A stretch of 64,000 bases of DNA from Ricinus communis (Eukaryota; Streptophyta; Magnoliopsida; Malpighiales; Euphorbiaceae), in the NCBI RefSeq assembly GCF_019578655.1, contig NC_063261.1, positions 11,912,446 through 11,976,445 on the forward strand, given 5' to 3'. How positions within the stretch are numbered: the first letter of the stretch is position 1; each line of letters begins with the position of its first letter. Under the pieces are notes generated by a model. The model searched no databases. It saw only the letters and a program-made list of their open reading frames with translations, and was not told the DNA's origin. This document shows, piece by piece, positions 11,573 to 24,130 of this stretch. A program made the position numbers and the translations under genes.

Positions 11573-12769
11573 AAAAATATAATAGAAAAAATAACCCATT
11601 GATCAAAATCCAAAAGGGCTGGTTAAGCAATAAGAGAAATAATCGGTTAGAAAATCTAAAAAGACTGGCTGATGATAGGAGTTGTAGCATAAGAAATCAA
11701 AATGTCCATTTTCGCCTCTATTAAATGAATAAATTGTTTGAAATTCTTATTAAACATGCATATACATGTTTATTACCTTACGCACTAACCGAAAATAAAA
11801 ATTAAGCTAAAGTACTAAGCAAAATGAATGAGACTAAAAAAACCATGTGTTTCATTTTCTTCTTTTTACATTTCCATATGCATCTTTAGAACAACAGCTA
11901 ATTCTCAAGCTTTCTTAAGCCTTACAAATCCAATAGAAGTGGTAATATGAAGCTCGTCCCAAGCTTTGTAGTTATCATTTGTGATCAGATCGCCTTCGAT
12001 GTCAAGTTGTGCTCTATGTCCTGAAGAAACCAGAGTCTCTCCATCTTGTCTAGAAAATCCTGTATGAGTAGGAAGCCTTTAAATTCAGGAGGAAATTTCA
12101 AAATCATTGCTTTTGCCCATACTAGTAGCAAAGTCTTGAGGGTGTGTAGAAATTGGATGCCCGCAATCTAAGTAAAGGCACACAGTCATCATATACCTTA
12201 AGCGTGACATGCTTGATTCTCCACTAGGGGCAGGACCATCAATTGAGTGTATCTAGGATGCCCTTTATCCATGAAATCCAGCCATCATAGTCCTATGGAG
12301 TGACAACTGATCGAACTTGCACGTGCTTCAGCTCGTATGTATCAAGGTTCCATGGGATAATCAGTATCTAGAGCTTTTCATGCAACCAAATCTGTAAAAG
12401 GAAAAGGAAAAAAGAAGAAAACAAAAAGAAAATAAAAAAGAAAGCTAAGTTAAAACTCGAAAGGGCGGCATAGGCAAAACTTAAGCCAAAAAGCTTGCTA
12501 AGTTGAAAACTTGAAAGGGCGGCATAGGCAAAAGCTAAGGTAGAAATAATAAAGGAAAAAAGAGATTTTATTTTATGCCTGTAAGAGAATGAGATTGCCT
12601 ATAAACCGTTGATGATTTTTGTACATGTCTAATTCAATGATGGTTTCAGTCAAAATAATAGGTATAGGATCTGCTCCATGCTCTACTTGATTAATGATAC
12701 CAACAATTCTGATATCTCTCCCTCCCTAATAATTAGTAGAATTTAGGCATAAAGGCAAAAGCCCAACAT
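11573..12769. other. 3' noncoding region of Tat element #1
   Basis: No gene is seen. The first part aligns with 62538-63030 of Tat #2. A 53-bp unit containing GAAAGGGCGGCATAGGCAAA is repeated twice in tandem (12444-12540). Confidence 0.6.
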
Positions 12770-13180
12770 CTAAATCCAAACAGGTGTTCCTCTCTCTTTC
12801 TTCTCACAGCAAGAGATTAGGAAATTAAAGGTAATGTACTCATCAACAGAATAGGAAAGTACTTCAACTAGGGGCATGTGGAATAGCTCCACTAATTTTC
12901 CAAGAAAAGGATCATCAAGCCTTGGCAAAGCAATTGGATAAGAAGAATCCCCAGGGCCTCCAAGAATGGCAGAAAACTCTTCAATCATGGGATAGAATTC
13001 CTGCCCATTGAATTTAACAACATGGTCCCTTGAACACCAAAAGTTAACAGTAAAATGAATAGATCCATAATCAAGCTTGGTGTGTTGCATGGCTTTGAAG
13101 GATGAAAGGTGAAATTTTCCAAGTTTGATCCAATCATCACTAGTATAGGGTTTTGAGAAGGATTTGTAGGCTTTTGGCAC
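12770..13180 (-). pseudogene. Antisense ORF similar to DUF7745/plant-mobile-domain-type proteins
   Basis: The 136-codon frame runs opposite to the Tat element. It contains a segment typical of TE-captured plant ORFs (KFHLSSFKAMQHTKLDYGSI, then VKFNGQEFYPMIEEFSAILG, compared with the FGPTLEEY/AxLLG pattern of the DUF7745 family). It lies in the 3' region between integrase and 3' LTR, a place where Tat elements often carry antisense ORFs. It ends in a stop after TPVWI and shows no further domain. The family assignment is by memory of motif pattern and is moderate. Confidence 0.5.
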
Positions 13181-15097
13181 TTTTTTTAGACATATTTTTT
13201 ACTTTTTAAAGATGAAAATTGTGTATAGGGAAGTGTGAGGGGTGCAGGTGCATTTATAGGCCTCAAATTTGAGTTAAATTTTGACTCTGCAACCGTAGAG
13301 CCAAATCAACTTAGCACACAGTCGATCGGCTGTGTGACATCATCATGTATTTTTTGGCTTTTTAAAGGGTTTTTCAGGCATTTTCTCGGTCAATAATTTT
13401 GTGTAAATTCAAAATATGCAACATAAAGGAAAGCAAGAGAGGGACCTTAATACCAAAAGCGTGAATTTTTTATACATCTTGGAAAGTTCTGAAGTTTACA
13501 TAAAGAAAAAGTAGCAAAAGAGCCAAAGTACAGGTAAAATAAGAAAAATCAAAAGCTGGGACTCTCTCCGGAATCTCCCATCCCGTCATCTGAAACGATG
13601 TCCATCCCTTGAGTCCATAAGGTAGATAGCTGAAGCGTCAGATTATCAATCCTACGTTGCTGAGCATCAATCTGATGCTACCGATCGTCTACTTTCCCTT
13701 GCAAGCTCTCATGGTGTCTATAAGGAAAACACAAAAGAAGATTAGTTAATATGTTTTATACATGCATAGATACTGCATTTCATAAAATATTTTTGTTCTT
13801 ACCCGCCAGTCCTCGCCGAGGATAAAGAATTGCCTCCTTGCAGTGCCGACCAATCGGTGTATGTGCTCAAATTAGTCTCTTTGAACCTGTATAATTAGTA
13901 TTACGTGTTACTAACCTTTCAGGAAGAAGAGACATGAAAGTACAAAGGAGAATGTTACTTACGTGTGTACAGCTATTCGGAGTAAACTCCGGCGGAAGGC
14001 AGTGCTCCATGGTAAGTCGGTGCTCTATTGCACCATGAGGGCTTCAGTATGAGACCATCGGGTCTAGAATGGGACGCTCCCTAGAATCACGTCCACTGTG
14101 GCTGTAGGAGGTGCCTTGGAGGCAGCTCCAGTAGAAGAACTTGAGACGTGAGAGGGCCTGAAGCGTTAGGTAAATCGCCCCTCAGTCGACTCAAGACCAG
14201 CGAGGGCACGACAAATGAACTGCAAATAAAACAGTTAGATAAACAAGCGAAATAAAAAAAATAAAAAGACTCAACAAAACGAGTTATAAAAAGTACCTAA
14301 GCCATGGTTTCATCATCGAACAACACAGTTCCTAGCAACTAAGGGATGAAGAAAGCGTAGTCAATCCTTCAGGACCGGATGGTGAGATCTTCAAACTTGT
14401 CATATCCTATTAAACATGTTTCTAGCTCCTCCCCAGCAATATCTGTTGTTCAAAACATAGAGAGAGGTTGAGGCAAAGGGACTCCTTGTCTGTTAGGGCC
14501 TCAACCTCACCTATAAATCCTCACGCCCAAATACCACGCCTGACAAGCAGGTCTGGCTAATAGAATCCTCTTATGCTTGAGGTTAGCAACAGAGAGCATG
14601 TAGGGATCATAGTAACGACGCTCCCCCAGCTAATCGCTCCAGATCTATAAACTAGAAAGGTAAGTAACTTTATACATAAATTGCAAATATGACTAATTAA
14701 TTGTTATTTACCTTATCTCGAGTTAAGGAGTTGATCCAAATGTGGCGCATGTGAATCTAGGCCAATTTTAATAGGACACTCCCACTCGAGCCCCAGCGAC
14801 TCAAGCAATGGACGGCCCGTGATGTACAGATGGGTTGTGAGCCCATTAGAAGGCTGATCTCTAAGGCCCAGACCTGCAAAATAGAAATCACTAGCTATAA
14901 TGCAAATAAAAGGCAAAGGGGTAGAAATGAAAAGATAGAGTGGAACTTACATATACGACATGCTAAAAACTCACAAATCCTCTTACTCCGGCAGACAATA
15001 ATGTCCATCAGATGGTATAGATAAATGAGAGCAGCTGACCCCCAATTCTAGAATGAGACCTGATCTAGATCCCATAAATGGACCAAATAATGAAAGT
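13181..15097. other. Tat #1 3' region without clear gene
   Basis: Short frames only (for example 14713-14916), likely decayed continuation of the antisense ORFs on both sides. At 13314-13335 there is an imperfect palindrome, CACACAG-TCGATCGG-CTGTGTG, just upstream of the 12770-13180 ORF. Confidence 0.5.
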
Positions 15098-15600
15098 TTA
15101 GTGATTTTTCTGAGTCATTGAACAAGGTGGTCCCAAAAAGATATACCAGAAACACCTGGCCATTTGATCCACCTTTCTAGCATTCTGGGGCACGAAGCCT
15201 TTGTAATTTAGAGGAATGCTTTGATAAGCAATATAGCGGGTGGAACCCAAAAAAGTCTGTAATATAGCGCTCTCGGTATCAGAACGCTGGTCGTGAATGG
15301 CATTATCGAAGGGGACATAGATACTCGAGAAATCTATCCGTGTGATGTCAGCAAAAGAGAGAGAAGATAGTGTCAACTCACCTACTAGGGTGTGGAAGGT
15401 GTGAGTGGTGTCCATCCACCTCCCAAGCAACGCATGTACAAAAGTATGATTCGTCCTTCCAATAACGGATGGAAGCGTAGCCACAAACCATCAAAAACCG
15501 GTGTCACCAATCCTAGCCTGGATTGGGGAGCTCGTCAAACCACTCACGAGCCTTGTAGAGATTTTCAATAAACCGAATCGATACAACATCATTCTGAAAA
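15098..15600 (-). pseudogene. Plant mobile domain (aminotransferase-like) remnant, antisense in Tat #1
   Basis: The 128-codon frame includes HALLGRWMDTTHTFHTLVGE followed by an LSSLSFADITRI segment. This corresponds to the ALVDRWxPxTHTFHxPxGEMTxTLxD signature of the plant mobile domain (PMD, as in MAIL1/MAIN). In-frame or near-frame similarity continues upstream to about 15600 (a WFDELPNPG-like stretch with stops). PMD sequences are known both as host genes and as cargo of plant transposons. Stops and frame changes make it a pseudogene. Confidence 0.7.
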
Positions 15601-16112
15601 AGCGCATTAAATGCAATTCACGCATAAAAAAGACTCAAAATAGGTAAGTAAAACATTTATTTATTGATATTTTATGTTAAAATGCCCTGAAAACCTAGTA
15701 TGGGATAAGGTGTTGTAAGAATAAGAATGAGGGCATGTATAACCCTTAAAGAGGGTAAAAGTGTCATTTAGGCCTATGGCCATTTGAAATTACATATTAG
15801 TCCCTAAATAGATTGAAATCCAACACGAGCTCTTATGAGGCACATTGAGACCTAGTTTGCATCCCGAGGCAGAAGTTGTCAAAAAATTATGAGTTTGGTC
15901 CTTGACCCATCAAAAATTATGTTTTAGTCCTTGAGTGAGCCAAATATCAACATAGCTTTCGAAGGATGTCAATTGAATCAGATTGCATCCCAGGGTGGAA
16001 ATTTCTAATAAAAAACACCTAGAAGTGGGAAAATTATTGAATTGACTTGAAATGGTAAATTACCTCATGAAGTATGGAAAATAGCTAGAGAATAGTCTTT
16101 GCAAAAGTAAAA
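15601..16112. other. Tat #1 3' region, no feature seen
   Basis: AT-rich spacer between the antisense PMD remnant and the minisatellite; no ORF or structure that I can support. Confidence 0.4.
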
Positions 16113-16368
16113 GGGCGTGGTCCCCATATCAAAGGGCATGGGTCCCATATCAACAGGTGTGGTACCCATATCAAAGGGCGTGGTTCCTAAGTCAGTGGGC
16201 GTGGCCCCCATATCAACGGGTGTGGTTCCCGTATCAACACGCATGGTTCATAAATCAACAGGCATGGCCGAATCGATAGGCATAGTTCCAAAATTGATGG
16301 GCATGGTCCCCAAATTCAAGTAGGCGAAGTCCTCAAAACTCAAGCGGGCGCAGTCCCCACATCAAATC
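16113..16368 (+). repeat. Minisatellite of about 21-bp units in the Tat 3' region
   Basis: About 12 degenerate units, consensus near GGGCGTGGTCCCCATATCAA. Most are 20-22 bp, the last ones 23-24 bp. Because 21 bp is seven codons, the array translates as a heptad (VVPISKG-like) in the 16117-16323 frame, which has no start context or domain and is not a gene. Tandem arrays just upstream of the 3' LTR are a known feature of Ogre/Tat elements. Confidence 0.9.
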
Positions 16369-16505
16369 AAAATCCTTTTCGAGTTTATGGGGCATGGCTT
16401 CTGCAACTCATCAAGATATCCTTTTTGCTATATCCTTGATATTATGATTTATCACAATTTATTTAAACGCATGCATGCTTATAAATTTCTACAGATTGGA
16501 AGCAG

Positions 16506-19500
16506 TTATCAACATCCATTTTCTGGATCTAGATATCGAGACAATTATGAAAAATTCGATGATGAAAGCTACTAGCTTTCTCGAGTCTTAAAGATTTAGA
16601 AGGGGAAAATCCGAGAGAATGATGGAAATAATTGGATTTAAAATTACTTTTTTAGAATCATTTCGGACCAAATTGACAGAAAAATAAAGTTCAGGGTAAA
16701 ACAATAGTTTTTATAAATTTAGGGACTAAACTATTTAATTTTTTTAGAAATTTTGCTTCTTAGAGCCAATCGGCTTTGTGCACAGCTGAATCGGCTCTCC
16801 ACAGAGCCAATGGGCTTAGCGTAAAGCCCAATCAGCTTGGTGCAAAGTCGATTGGCTCTACATGGGGCTGATTGGCTATTTTCGAGTTTTGAAGCCATTT
16901 TATGTGTATTTTTTTACCTAAATGCCAAAAAATAGTAAAATAAGTTTCTAGAATGTATTTATGATAATAATTGAGATTCTTAAATGATAAGTATTTGAAA
17001 TTGAAAGAATAAATTCCTTTTATTTGAGATTAATCTAATAAAGGGGATGGATAATCACAACCTACTCTTATAAATAGAATAGTGTGGCCTTAGTCTAGGG
17101 TTGGCAACAGAGCTAAGCATAACAACTAGAGCTAAATTTACATCGATATATACAGAGAAGATACCCTTAGTAAGCCACTAAGAAAGAACTCACAAGTTAG
17201 GAAACCCATTGAAGAACGTGAGTGATTTTTCTGAAAGCCCAACAAAAAGCAAAGTTGGATTCTCATCCCCTCAAACTCACAGAACAACAATTAATGGTGA
17301 CAACCTAAGGGTTCCTTTACATCAATATTATCAACATCTCTTCTTTCCTTACTTTTAGTTTTATTTTTATTTTTGAAAACATATTAAGAATTTTTTTTAA
17401 CGATCATTCTACATAATTCACATGATTAGATTAGGATTTCTTTCTGATTAGCATGTTGATTTTATTGGATTTTAAATATGATAATAAGAACACCTAGGGT
17501 TTTAAATCTGATTTAATTAGGATTTTAGAATTGATTAGTTAATAATAGATTAGTTAGGTTATGTTTCCATTTTCTTATTAATTATATGTGTTCTAACTAA
17601 TTTTTTTTCCTTTGTACAAGTAAAAATTAGTTTTGGGCGCACAAATTGAAGAATAAACTATAGAAAGCCACTCCAAGCCTCCATAGCCGATCGGCTCAAT
17701 GCAGATCGATTCCTTTGTGTGTTGAGTCAATCAGCTCTTCATATTGAGCAGATCGATTGTGTACATTATTAGGTTGATTTCGATTTTCTTGATGTATTTT
17801 AGCAATCTCATGCACTATAACTTAGTTTTAGGGTTTTCTTTATATTTCTTTTAGTTGTAGGTAGATTGTAATAGCTAGATTTATTTCCTACCCTTTTATT
17901 GTTGCTTTTAGCTATGATGGATGTCAAATATATGTTGTATGCTTGCCTAATTAAACTGATCACATAGACTTAGGCTTTAAAGTGTTAGCTACAATCTAAG
18001 GCAGTGTACCTATCGATGTAGTCTAGCACTAATGGCGAGTATCAAGGTCGTATTCCTCGGGAAAGTGAAAGCCTAGAGTTACTCCTTTGCTCTTTGCTAT
18101 ATTAACCTAAAATGAATGATGAATAATTTCTAAACTAACTAATAGCTACAAGCTAAGTTCTAAGGGAGATGCAAGAGTAATTGATAAATAAAATAACCAA
18201 GGCAAGAGAGCAAACCCAAAGGGAACCTAAACTAGTTGGCAATCAAACAAAAGATAAAGGATTGGTGAGTCTAATTATGCTACCCGTGGATGAATTCTTA
18301 ACCGAATTCAGTTTCTCTCTCGAGATAACCGAATTCCTAAATCTAAAAACCTAAAGTTGGAATCTCTTCCTAACGATTGATTCTTAAATTAGCATTAAGC
18401 TTTAATCCGTCTCTATTAAGCTTTGTTAATTCTTAATCCGGCTAGTTAATTACCCTTATCTCTAAGCGATTATTAACCAGTTCTTACTATTCAAAATTCC
18501 AATTGCCAAATGGACTTCTCAATCACACAAAGCAATCTAAACACACAATTCACAACGTCTCATGAATAATGCATTATCTTATTAATACTAAAAGCAAGAA
18601 GAATACAAAACTAATCCAAACAATTCAACAATATAATACTAAGCTAACATAGTAAAGAAATCCCAATAGATTTAATCAATCTAGCTAATCATGTTCATTA
18701 TCAAAATATATAAGAATTCAATTACAACAATGAGTAAAGGTAGAGAAAACCCGATTACACCCTTGGATGAGAGTAAACAGCCCATATTCCTCTTACTCGA
18801 ATTGAATCGATTCTTATTCCTCTTGCTCGATTTGAAAACCAATCAACGAACCTCGCCCAATCTTTGATCTTTGAAGGGAATCCAATTAAAACCTTAATCC
18901 AAGTCTTCTCTTTCCTTGGTTTCAGCTTAGAAAACCCCTAGAGAGAGAAATATTACGGTTTGGGACGTTCTCCCCCACTCTCTCTCTTTCTTTCCTCTCT
19001 TCTTTCTTTTAACTAATTCCCCTTGTCGCCTGCCAACACGGCCGTGTTCCTGGCCGTGTTCCCAACACGGGCTGGTGTTGATGCCCGTATTACTCTCTGT
19101 GGTCGTGCTCCCTAAAACTTTTGTTTCTTTGATGTTTGATGCACCAACACGGCCATGTTGGTGAACGTGTTGGGAACACGGCCAGTGTTGAAACCAACAC
19201 GGCCATGTTCAGCTTCCTCTTGCTCGTACTTAGCTTGTTTCGGCAGCTTCGTCATCCAATTATGCTTCAATTCTTCCCTTTATCATCCTTTGACTTCTTT
19301 TGGACCTAATGCACACAAACAAATGCATAGGATGAGTGTTGGGACCAATTCACATCCAAATGTCCATAAAATCAATCTTAAAAACCCCATTTAGATGTGT
19401 GTATTTTACGCACATCAAATAGTGTGAAAACTGTAGTCCATTAGCTTAATTAAGATGGTAATTTGGCTTTAACTTAAAATCCATATAGACTTACTGGGCT

Positions 19501-20044
19501 TTGCCATGCTTTAGTTAGGTTAAACTAGGCCATATTAGATTTAGAATCACTGAATTGGCCCTCTTTATAAAGAGTAGTCAATTAGGCTTAAGGGCTAGAA
19601 ATTGAAGCATTTGTAATTGGGCTAGACTAAGTAAGGCCTTGTATATAATTAATTAGTAAGTTAGGCTAATAACTTTGATATATGGGTTGGGCTTTAATAA
19701 AATGGGCTAAATTTAGGTGGACCTCATATGTTGTAGTACTTGATGTGTAGAAATACTTATGTTGCATTTATAGGGAGTAGCCTGTTAAATAATAAAATTA
19801 AAGGCAAATATACAAAAATAACGAAGTTGGCTTCCGGATCCATATCTGGATTTTTGACATAAGCTTCCTCATGAAATTGAGAAATGTCACTTATTAATAA
19901 AAGCGTCCCGATTACCCGAGTGGTGACTCCCATCTCCGCGCTAGTCTCTATGACTAGTTAGCGTGTTCCTGATTAGGTTGAAAAGCCTTGCAGTGACGTA
20001 GTTACTAAAGACACTTGGGTGCGTGCCCAAAATCGTCGCCTACA
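16506..20044 (+). repeat. 3' LTR of Tat element #1 (with a nested solo LTR)
   Basis: The start near 16506 matches the 5' LTR of Tat #2 (48901) through TTCTGGATCTAGATATCGAG and on into a GACAGAAAAATAAAGTTCAG-type segment. The end CGTCGCCTACA at 20044 matches CCGCCGCCCATA at 52478. Without the nested solo LTR (17983-19417) it is about 2.1 kb, close to the 2.0 kb of the Tat #2 LTR without its insert. The region 16740-16880 has short direct and inverted repeats built on AGCCAATCGGCT. Confidence 0.75.
17983..19417 (-). repeat. Athila-type solo LTR nested in Tat #1 3' LTR
   Basis: On the minus strand it starts TGATGTGCGTAAAATACACA, a typical Athila LTR start that can form a hairpin. The other end contains the block CCTATCGATGTAGTCTAGCA shared with the solo LTRs at 53642 and 58744. 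The terminal TGATGGGTGCT seen in those copies is missing, so the end at 17983 may be truncated. Tat LTR sequence resumes on both sides. A clean 5-bp target duplication is not visible (TAAAG against AATAG). The insert has a cluster of CACGGCCGTG-like palindromes at 19030-19210. Confidence 0.7.
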
Positions 20045-20364
20045 TCTACATATTTGTTATTTCTATTAACTTTAGCACTACTAATAAAAGGTACTTCTCC
20101 ATCATTTATTGCATTCTCAAGTACTATAGTAGGCAATATATCTTCCATATTTGATACATTCTTAGATACTTCCACCCTAGCTTGTGATTCTCCACCATTT
20201 ATAACATCCTTATTTACTCCCTCCCCATCTAAATTTTCTTTTAACAATAAAACCTTATCAAAAATCACATTTAGGACATCCACATTATGTTCTCTAAAGA
20301 TATCAACTACTTCTCCCCAACTTAACTTTGCACAGAAACCTAGCACCTTTGCATTAGTATCCAA
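20045..20364 (-). pseudogene. Unassigned ORF fragment cut by the Tat #1 LTR
   Basis: The minus-strand open frame gives about 106 codons up to the LTR boundary (VLGFCAKLSWGEVVDIFREH and onward, acidic and Val/Asn-rich). The frame appears to continue for 13 codons into the LTR by chance. There is no ATG, only a TTG at the upstream end. I do not recognise the protein. It is probably a piece of an older transposon ORF interrupted by the LTR. Confidence 0.35.
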
Positions 20365-21839
20365 GATTTTTCATTGATTATTGATTATTTGAAAACTCTC
20401 CTAAATAATATACAACACTCACTCTTTCATTTGTATACCTACCAAAACTCAAGTATAGATAGCTTGTCCACATCCACCATTTATGTTACCTCCACTTCAC
20501 CCCATATATATTAAGGTTTAGGGACATTTACCATGGTGCCATCTTAATGGCACTAGGCCACTCATGCTGTAAACATAGAAAATAAACTCTAGTTACTGTC
20601 CGTGGGGCCACACAATATATTTTTCTATAATTTTTTAAACTAACCACTTCTATTATATAAAAACACCCTAATACAATAACTAATAGTGATAAACACACTA
20701 TCATTACAACAATAACCTTAAAATAAAGGGGGAAATGAAAAACTTACCTTTTTCTTACCTTGGATTAAAGTAATATCAATCACTTTCCTCCTCCCATGGA
20801 ATGAAGCTCTAGCAGTCTTCCAATTTCCTAAAAGCACTTCACAGATGCTTCGAAACAACGACTAATAGCAGCTCCACTAATTCCTAATGCTTTCTCGAAC
20901 ATAAAAGCAACTTCAATTTGGTTTTCCCTTCTCAATTATAATTTCATGAAGCAAATTTTGATTTGGAATTGGAATTAGGCTTAAATGTTTTAGTTTAAGT
21001 TGTCTAAAGCTTCACAAAATTATTTACAACTTCCGAGTTGTTTTTTTACCATTAGAGTACATGTCAGCGTATGTTCACTTCACGTGCTCTCAATGTTATG
21101 CAAAAGTGAATTTAGGGGCTTGAATGGTTAAGTTAAAGTACAAGGGTGTAACTGACCAAAATATCAAAGTTCAGAGGCATAAATATGCATTTGGCGTTTT
21201 TAAAAATTTAAACATTTGATCATCAGATTTTAATAAGTTCAAATACCATTTTTGTAATTTTCCAACTTCTTTCATATAAGTGATCAGTTCCATACATTTA
21301 ATGTTAATAATTTCTGATCTCACATACTAAATTATAACTTTTAAAAGTTCAAAAACTTGATTGTTAAATTTTGATAAGTTTACCCACCATTTTTCTAAAT
21401 TTTCAAAGCAAATTAATAGCGCTTTATTTCAGTTCTACAATTAATACATATTTATTATTATTTTATATGACTTTTTGATATTAAAAATGCAAGACTTTCA
21501 CTCATTTATTGTTGATTAAAATGGGGTAGACCACCCACTAATGTCAAATATATGGTCTAATAGATTGCAGAGTTAAAAAAGAAGGATAGGTTACCTATCA
21601 ACTTTAAATACATAGGACAAATTGCAACCTAAGGCCGATTATATAGACTTAAATTTTAAATTTTTGATAAATAAAACTTTTATTTTGAGTTCAAAGTACT
21701 CTATCTTTACATTATTGAGGAAAGTTAAGGAGTTAGAGGAGTTAGGAAGGTGCAGGATAAAATTGCATAATGTAGTCATAACCTTTAAAGTTAGAGTGCA
21801 AACATGTTTCAGAAATTCAATCAAGGTATAAAGGCATGA
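20365..21839. other. Intergenic, no recognisable feature
   Basis: AT-rich sequence with short frames only. I see no LTR ends, convincing terminal inverted repeats or coding similarity. Confidence 0.4.
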
Positions 21840-24130
21840 GTTGAGACTTTAGGCTCTAAAGCCTCGTCGAGATGTTGCTCCAATTACTAAGCTGAAGAAA
21901 ATGCAATAAAGACTTTGCAATCTCTACGACTAAAAAGAAACATATTGAAGGCAGTGTGTGAAATAGTATTCGATATTCAAAGTTTTTTCACCAATATGCT
22001 TCGGCTAAGAAAAGAAAGAACTTTATAGTTTGGTTGTGTGATGAATTAGGTAATTGGCTTGATTGGAGCATAAGGCTGCAAAATCATATATCATTTTTAT
22101 TTTACTATTTTGTTTGATTCTAATGGGTGTGACAAGGGGAGGATTTTCAGCCTTCTTAATCCAAAGGTCTATAAGGAACAAAACCTTGATATGCTAAAGC
22201 CATTTGTTGATGAGGAATTCAAAGCTACTCTTTTTGTAATGCACCTAGATAAATCTCCAAGTCTGGATGGAATGAACCTAGGCTTCTTTCAGAATTTTGG
22301 GATTTGGTTAGCAAAGATGTGACTTAAATATGCATCCAATGTTTAACTAAAGATGTGCTTCTTTCTATTCTTAATGCGCCTTTGATAGTTCTTATTCCAA
22401 AGAAAGAAGCCTGAAACTCTTGTTAATCTTTGCTTGATTGCACTATGTAATGTTGTTTACAAGGTTATATCGAAGATGATTGCCAACAGAATAAAGAAAA
22501 TCTTGTAAGATGTCATTTCCAAAACTCAAAGTGCATTTTTCCCGAATAGATTAATGGCAAATAATATGATGATTGCATTTGAAACTGTTCACTATCTGAA
22601 GCGTAAGAAAGTTGGAAAAGAAGGGATGGTAGCTATAAAAATTGACATATTGAAGACTTATGACCGTATTGAATAGGACTTTGTGAAGGGTTTGATGCTT
22701 CAGTTCGGTTTTAATAATCATTAGGTAAATCTTATGATGATGTGCATTACCTCTACGAATTATATGGTATAGAGTGAAAGGGTGGGTCCTATTATTCCTA
22801 AACACATATTACATCAAGAAGATCCATTGTGACCCTATTTATTCATAATATGTATTGAAGGCTTGTCTTTATTATTAAAGGATTTTGATATGAGAAAGAA
22901 AATCCATGGCTTTAAGATAGCTCGAAATGCTCCTATTATGTCACATTTGTTTTCTTTATCGATGATAGATTTTTGTTCTTTCAAGCTAATGAGGCTGAAT
23001 CTCAACATATTAAAAAGTGCTTGCAAATTTATGTTTGGTCAAATAATCAATTTCTAGAAATCTAATATTTTCTCTAGCTCAAATATCCATGGTGATAAAG
23101 AGTGGGATGTATGTTCTTTGCTTAGTATAAGGCCATTAGAGATCATGGGGGCTATCTTAGTCTTCCATTTTTGATAAAGAGAAATAAGAAGGTTATCTTC
23201 TCTTTTATTTAGGAAAAGATCAAGCCAAGGTTGGGTGGATGGAAGAAAAAGTGTCTTTCAAGAGTTAGTAAGGGAATACTCCTCAAGAGTGTTACTCAAT
23301 CGATGCCTATCTGTTAAATGAGTGTATTCATCATTCCTATTAGGTTATGTAAAGCTTTAGAAAGATTAATGAATTCCTATTGGTGGGATAATGGTGGATG
23401 AGCTGGTAATGGTATAAAATGGATGGGCTAGAAACAGCTTTGTGTTTCTAAATATAAAGGGGCCTTAGTTTTAAAATTCTTCATGAGTTTAATTTATCTT
23501 TACTCAATAAACAGGGCTGGAGGTTGCTCAATTACTCGAATTCTTTGGTTGCTCTTCTCTATAAGGGAAGTACTATCCTAATGGTTCTTTTCTCTCTGTT
23601 ATAACGGGCTCAAATCCTAGCTCTGATATAATGGGCTCAAATCCTAGCTATGTATGGGATAGCATTCTCACGGGACAATAACTTCTCTATAGTATAGTAA
23701 AGCAGAGAGTGGGCGCAGGTGAAAGCATAAAAATTTAGGGCTCTCCTTAGCTTTGGGATGACAATAACCCTTTTGTTGAATCGTAGGTGGTTATTAGCTT
23801 TAAGGAGGCTATTGTTTCTTCCCTTAGAATTGATTGTGATGGAAATTAGGATGAGACTTTGATTGGAAGTTTATTCAACAATTACTTTTTTCTACGTCTA
23901 TTTGTGAAATATTTTACATTTTTATTAATTGAATATTTTGAAGATTATCTTATAAGCATATTGCTCTTCAGTGTGATGTCATCAAACAACCTGATTCAAA
24001 TGTCATCAAACAACCTGATTCAAATATAATTGTTGCCATGTTTATGCGCCAAACTGAACTCTCGTAGTCGACCAGTCTTTTCAAATTTTCTAATTGACTA
24101 TTTTCTCTCTAAAATGCCCTAAATTTTGCT
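21840..24130 (+). mobile_element. L1-type LINE remnant (reverse transcriptase, dead)
   Basis: Read across several frames, the stretch follows the plant L1 ORF2 order. Near 21960 is the pre-RT segment YSKFFHQYASAKKRKNFIVW. At 22190-22310 is FVDEEFKATLFVMHLDKSPS followed by DGMN. At 22440-22560 are NVVYKVISKMIANRIKKIL and SAFFPNRLMANNMMIAFETV. Near 22840-22960 is the active-site motif, here FFIDDRFLFF (usually FADD). At 23400-23620 are the post-RT blocks GIKWMGWKQLC, FNLSLLNKQGWRLLNYSNSL and SNPSYVWDSILTGQ. Stops and frameshifts are frequent. No poly(A) tail or target duplication was found. Confidence 0.85.
23977..24024 (+). repeat. Perfect 24-bp tandem duplication
   Basis: The 24-bp unit beginning TGTCATCAAACAACCTGATT occurs twice head to tail without mismatch, near the 3' end of the LINE remnant. 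It looks like a recent slippage or repair event. Confidence 0.9.

Larger units (their letters stand above)
9585..20044 (+). mobile_element. Tat-lineage (Ogre/Retand-type) Ty3 element #1, 5' part displaced
   Basis: The sequence resumes inside the RNase H region of a Tat pol. It then shows the extra RNase H, integrase, a 4.9-kb 3' region with antisense ORFs and tandem repeats, and a 3' LTR ending at 20044. It aligns throughout with Tat element #2 (60630-62540 for pol, 48901-52478 for the LTR). All reading frames are broken. The left part was split off by the Tekay insertion and lies outside the window. Confidence 0.85.

Noticed and set aside
16113..16368. CRISPR array
   Set aside because: Units are contiguous degenerate tandem repeats without unique spacers, in a plant retrotransposon.
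20015..20377. 120-codon plus-strand ORF
   Set aside because: Mirror of the minus-strand ORF 20005-20364; Ser/Thr/Phe-rich composition is the complement of that frame.
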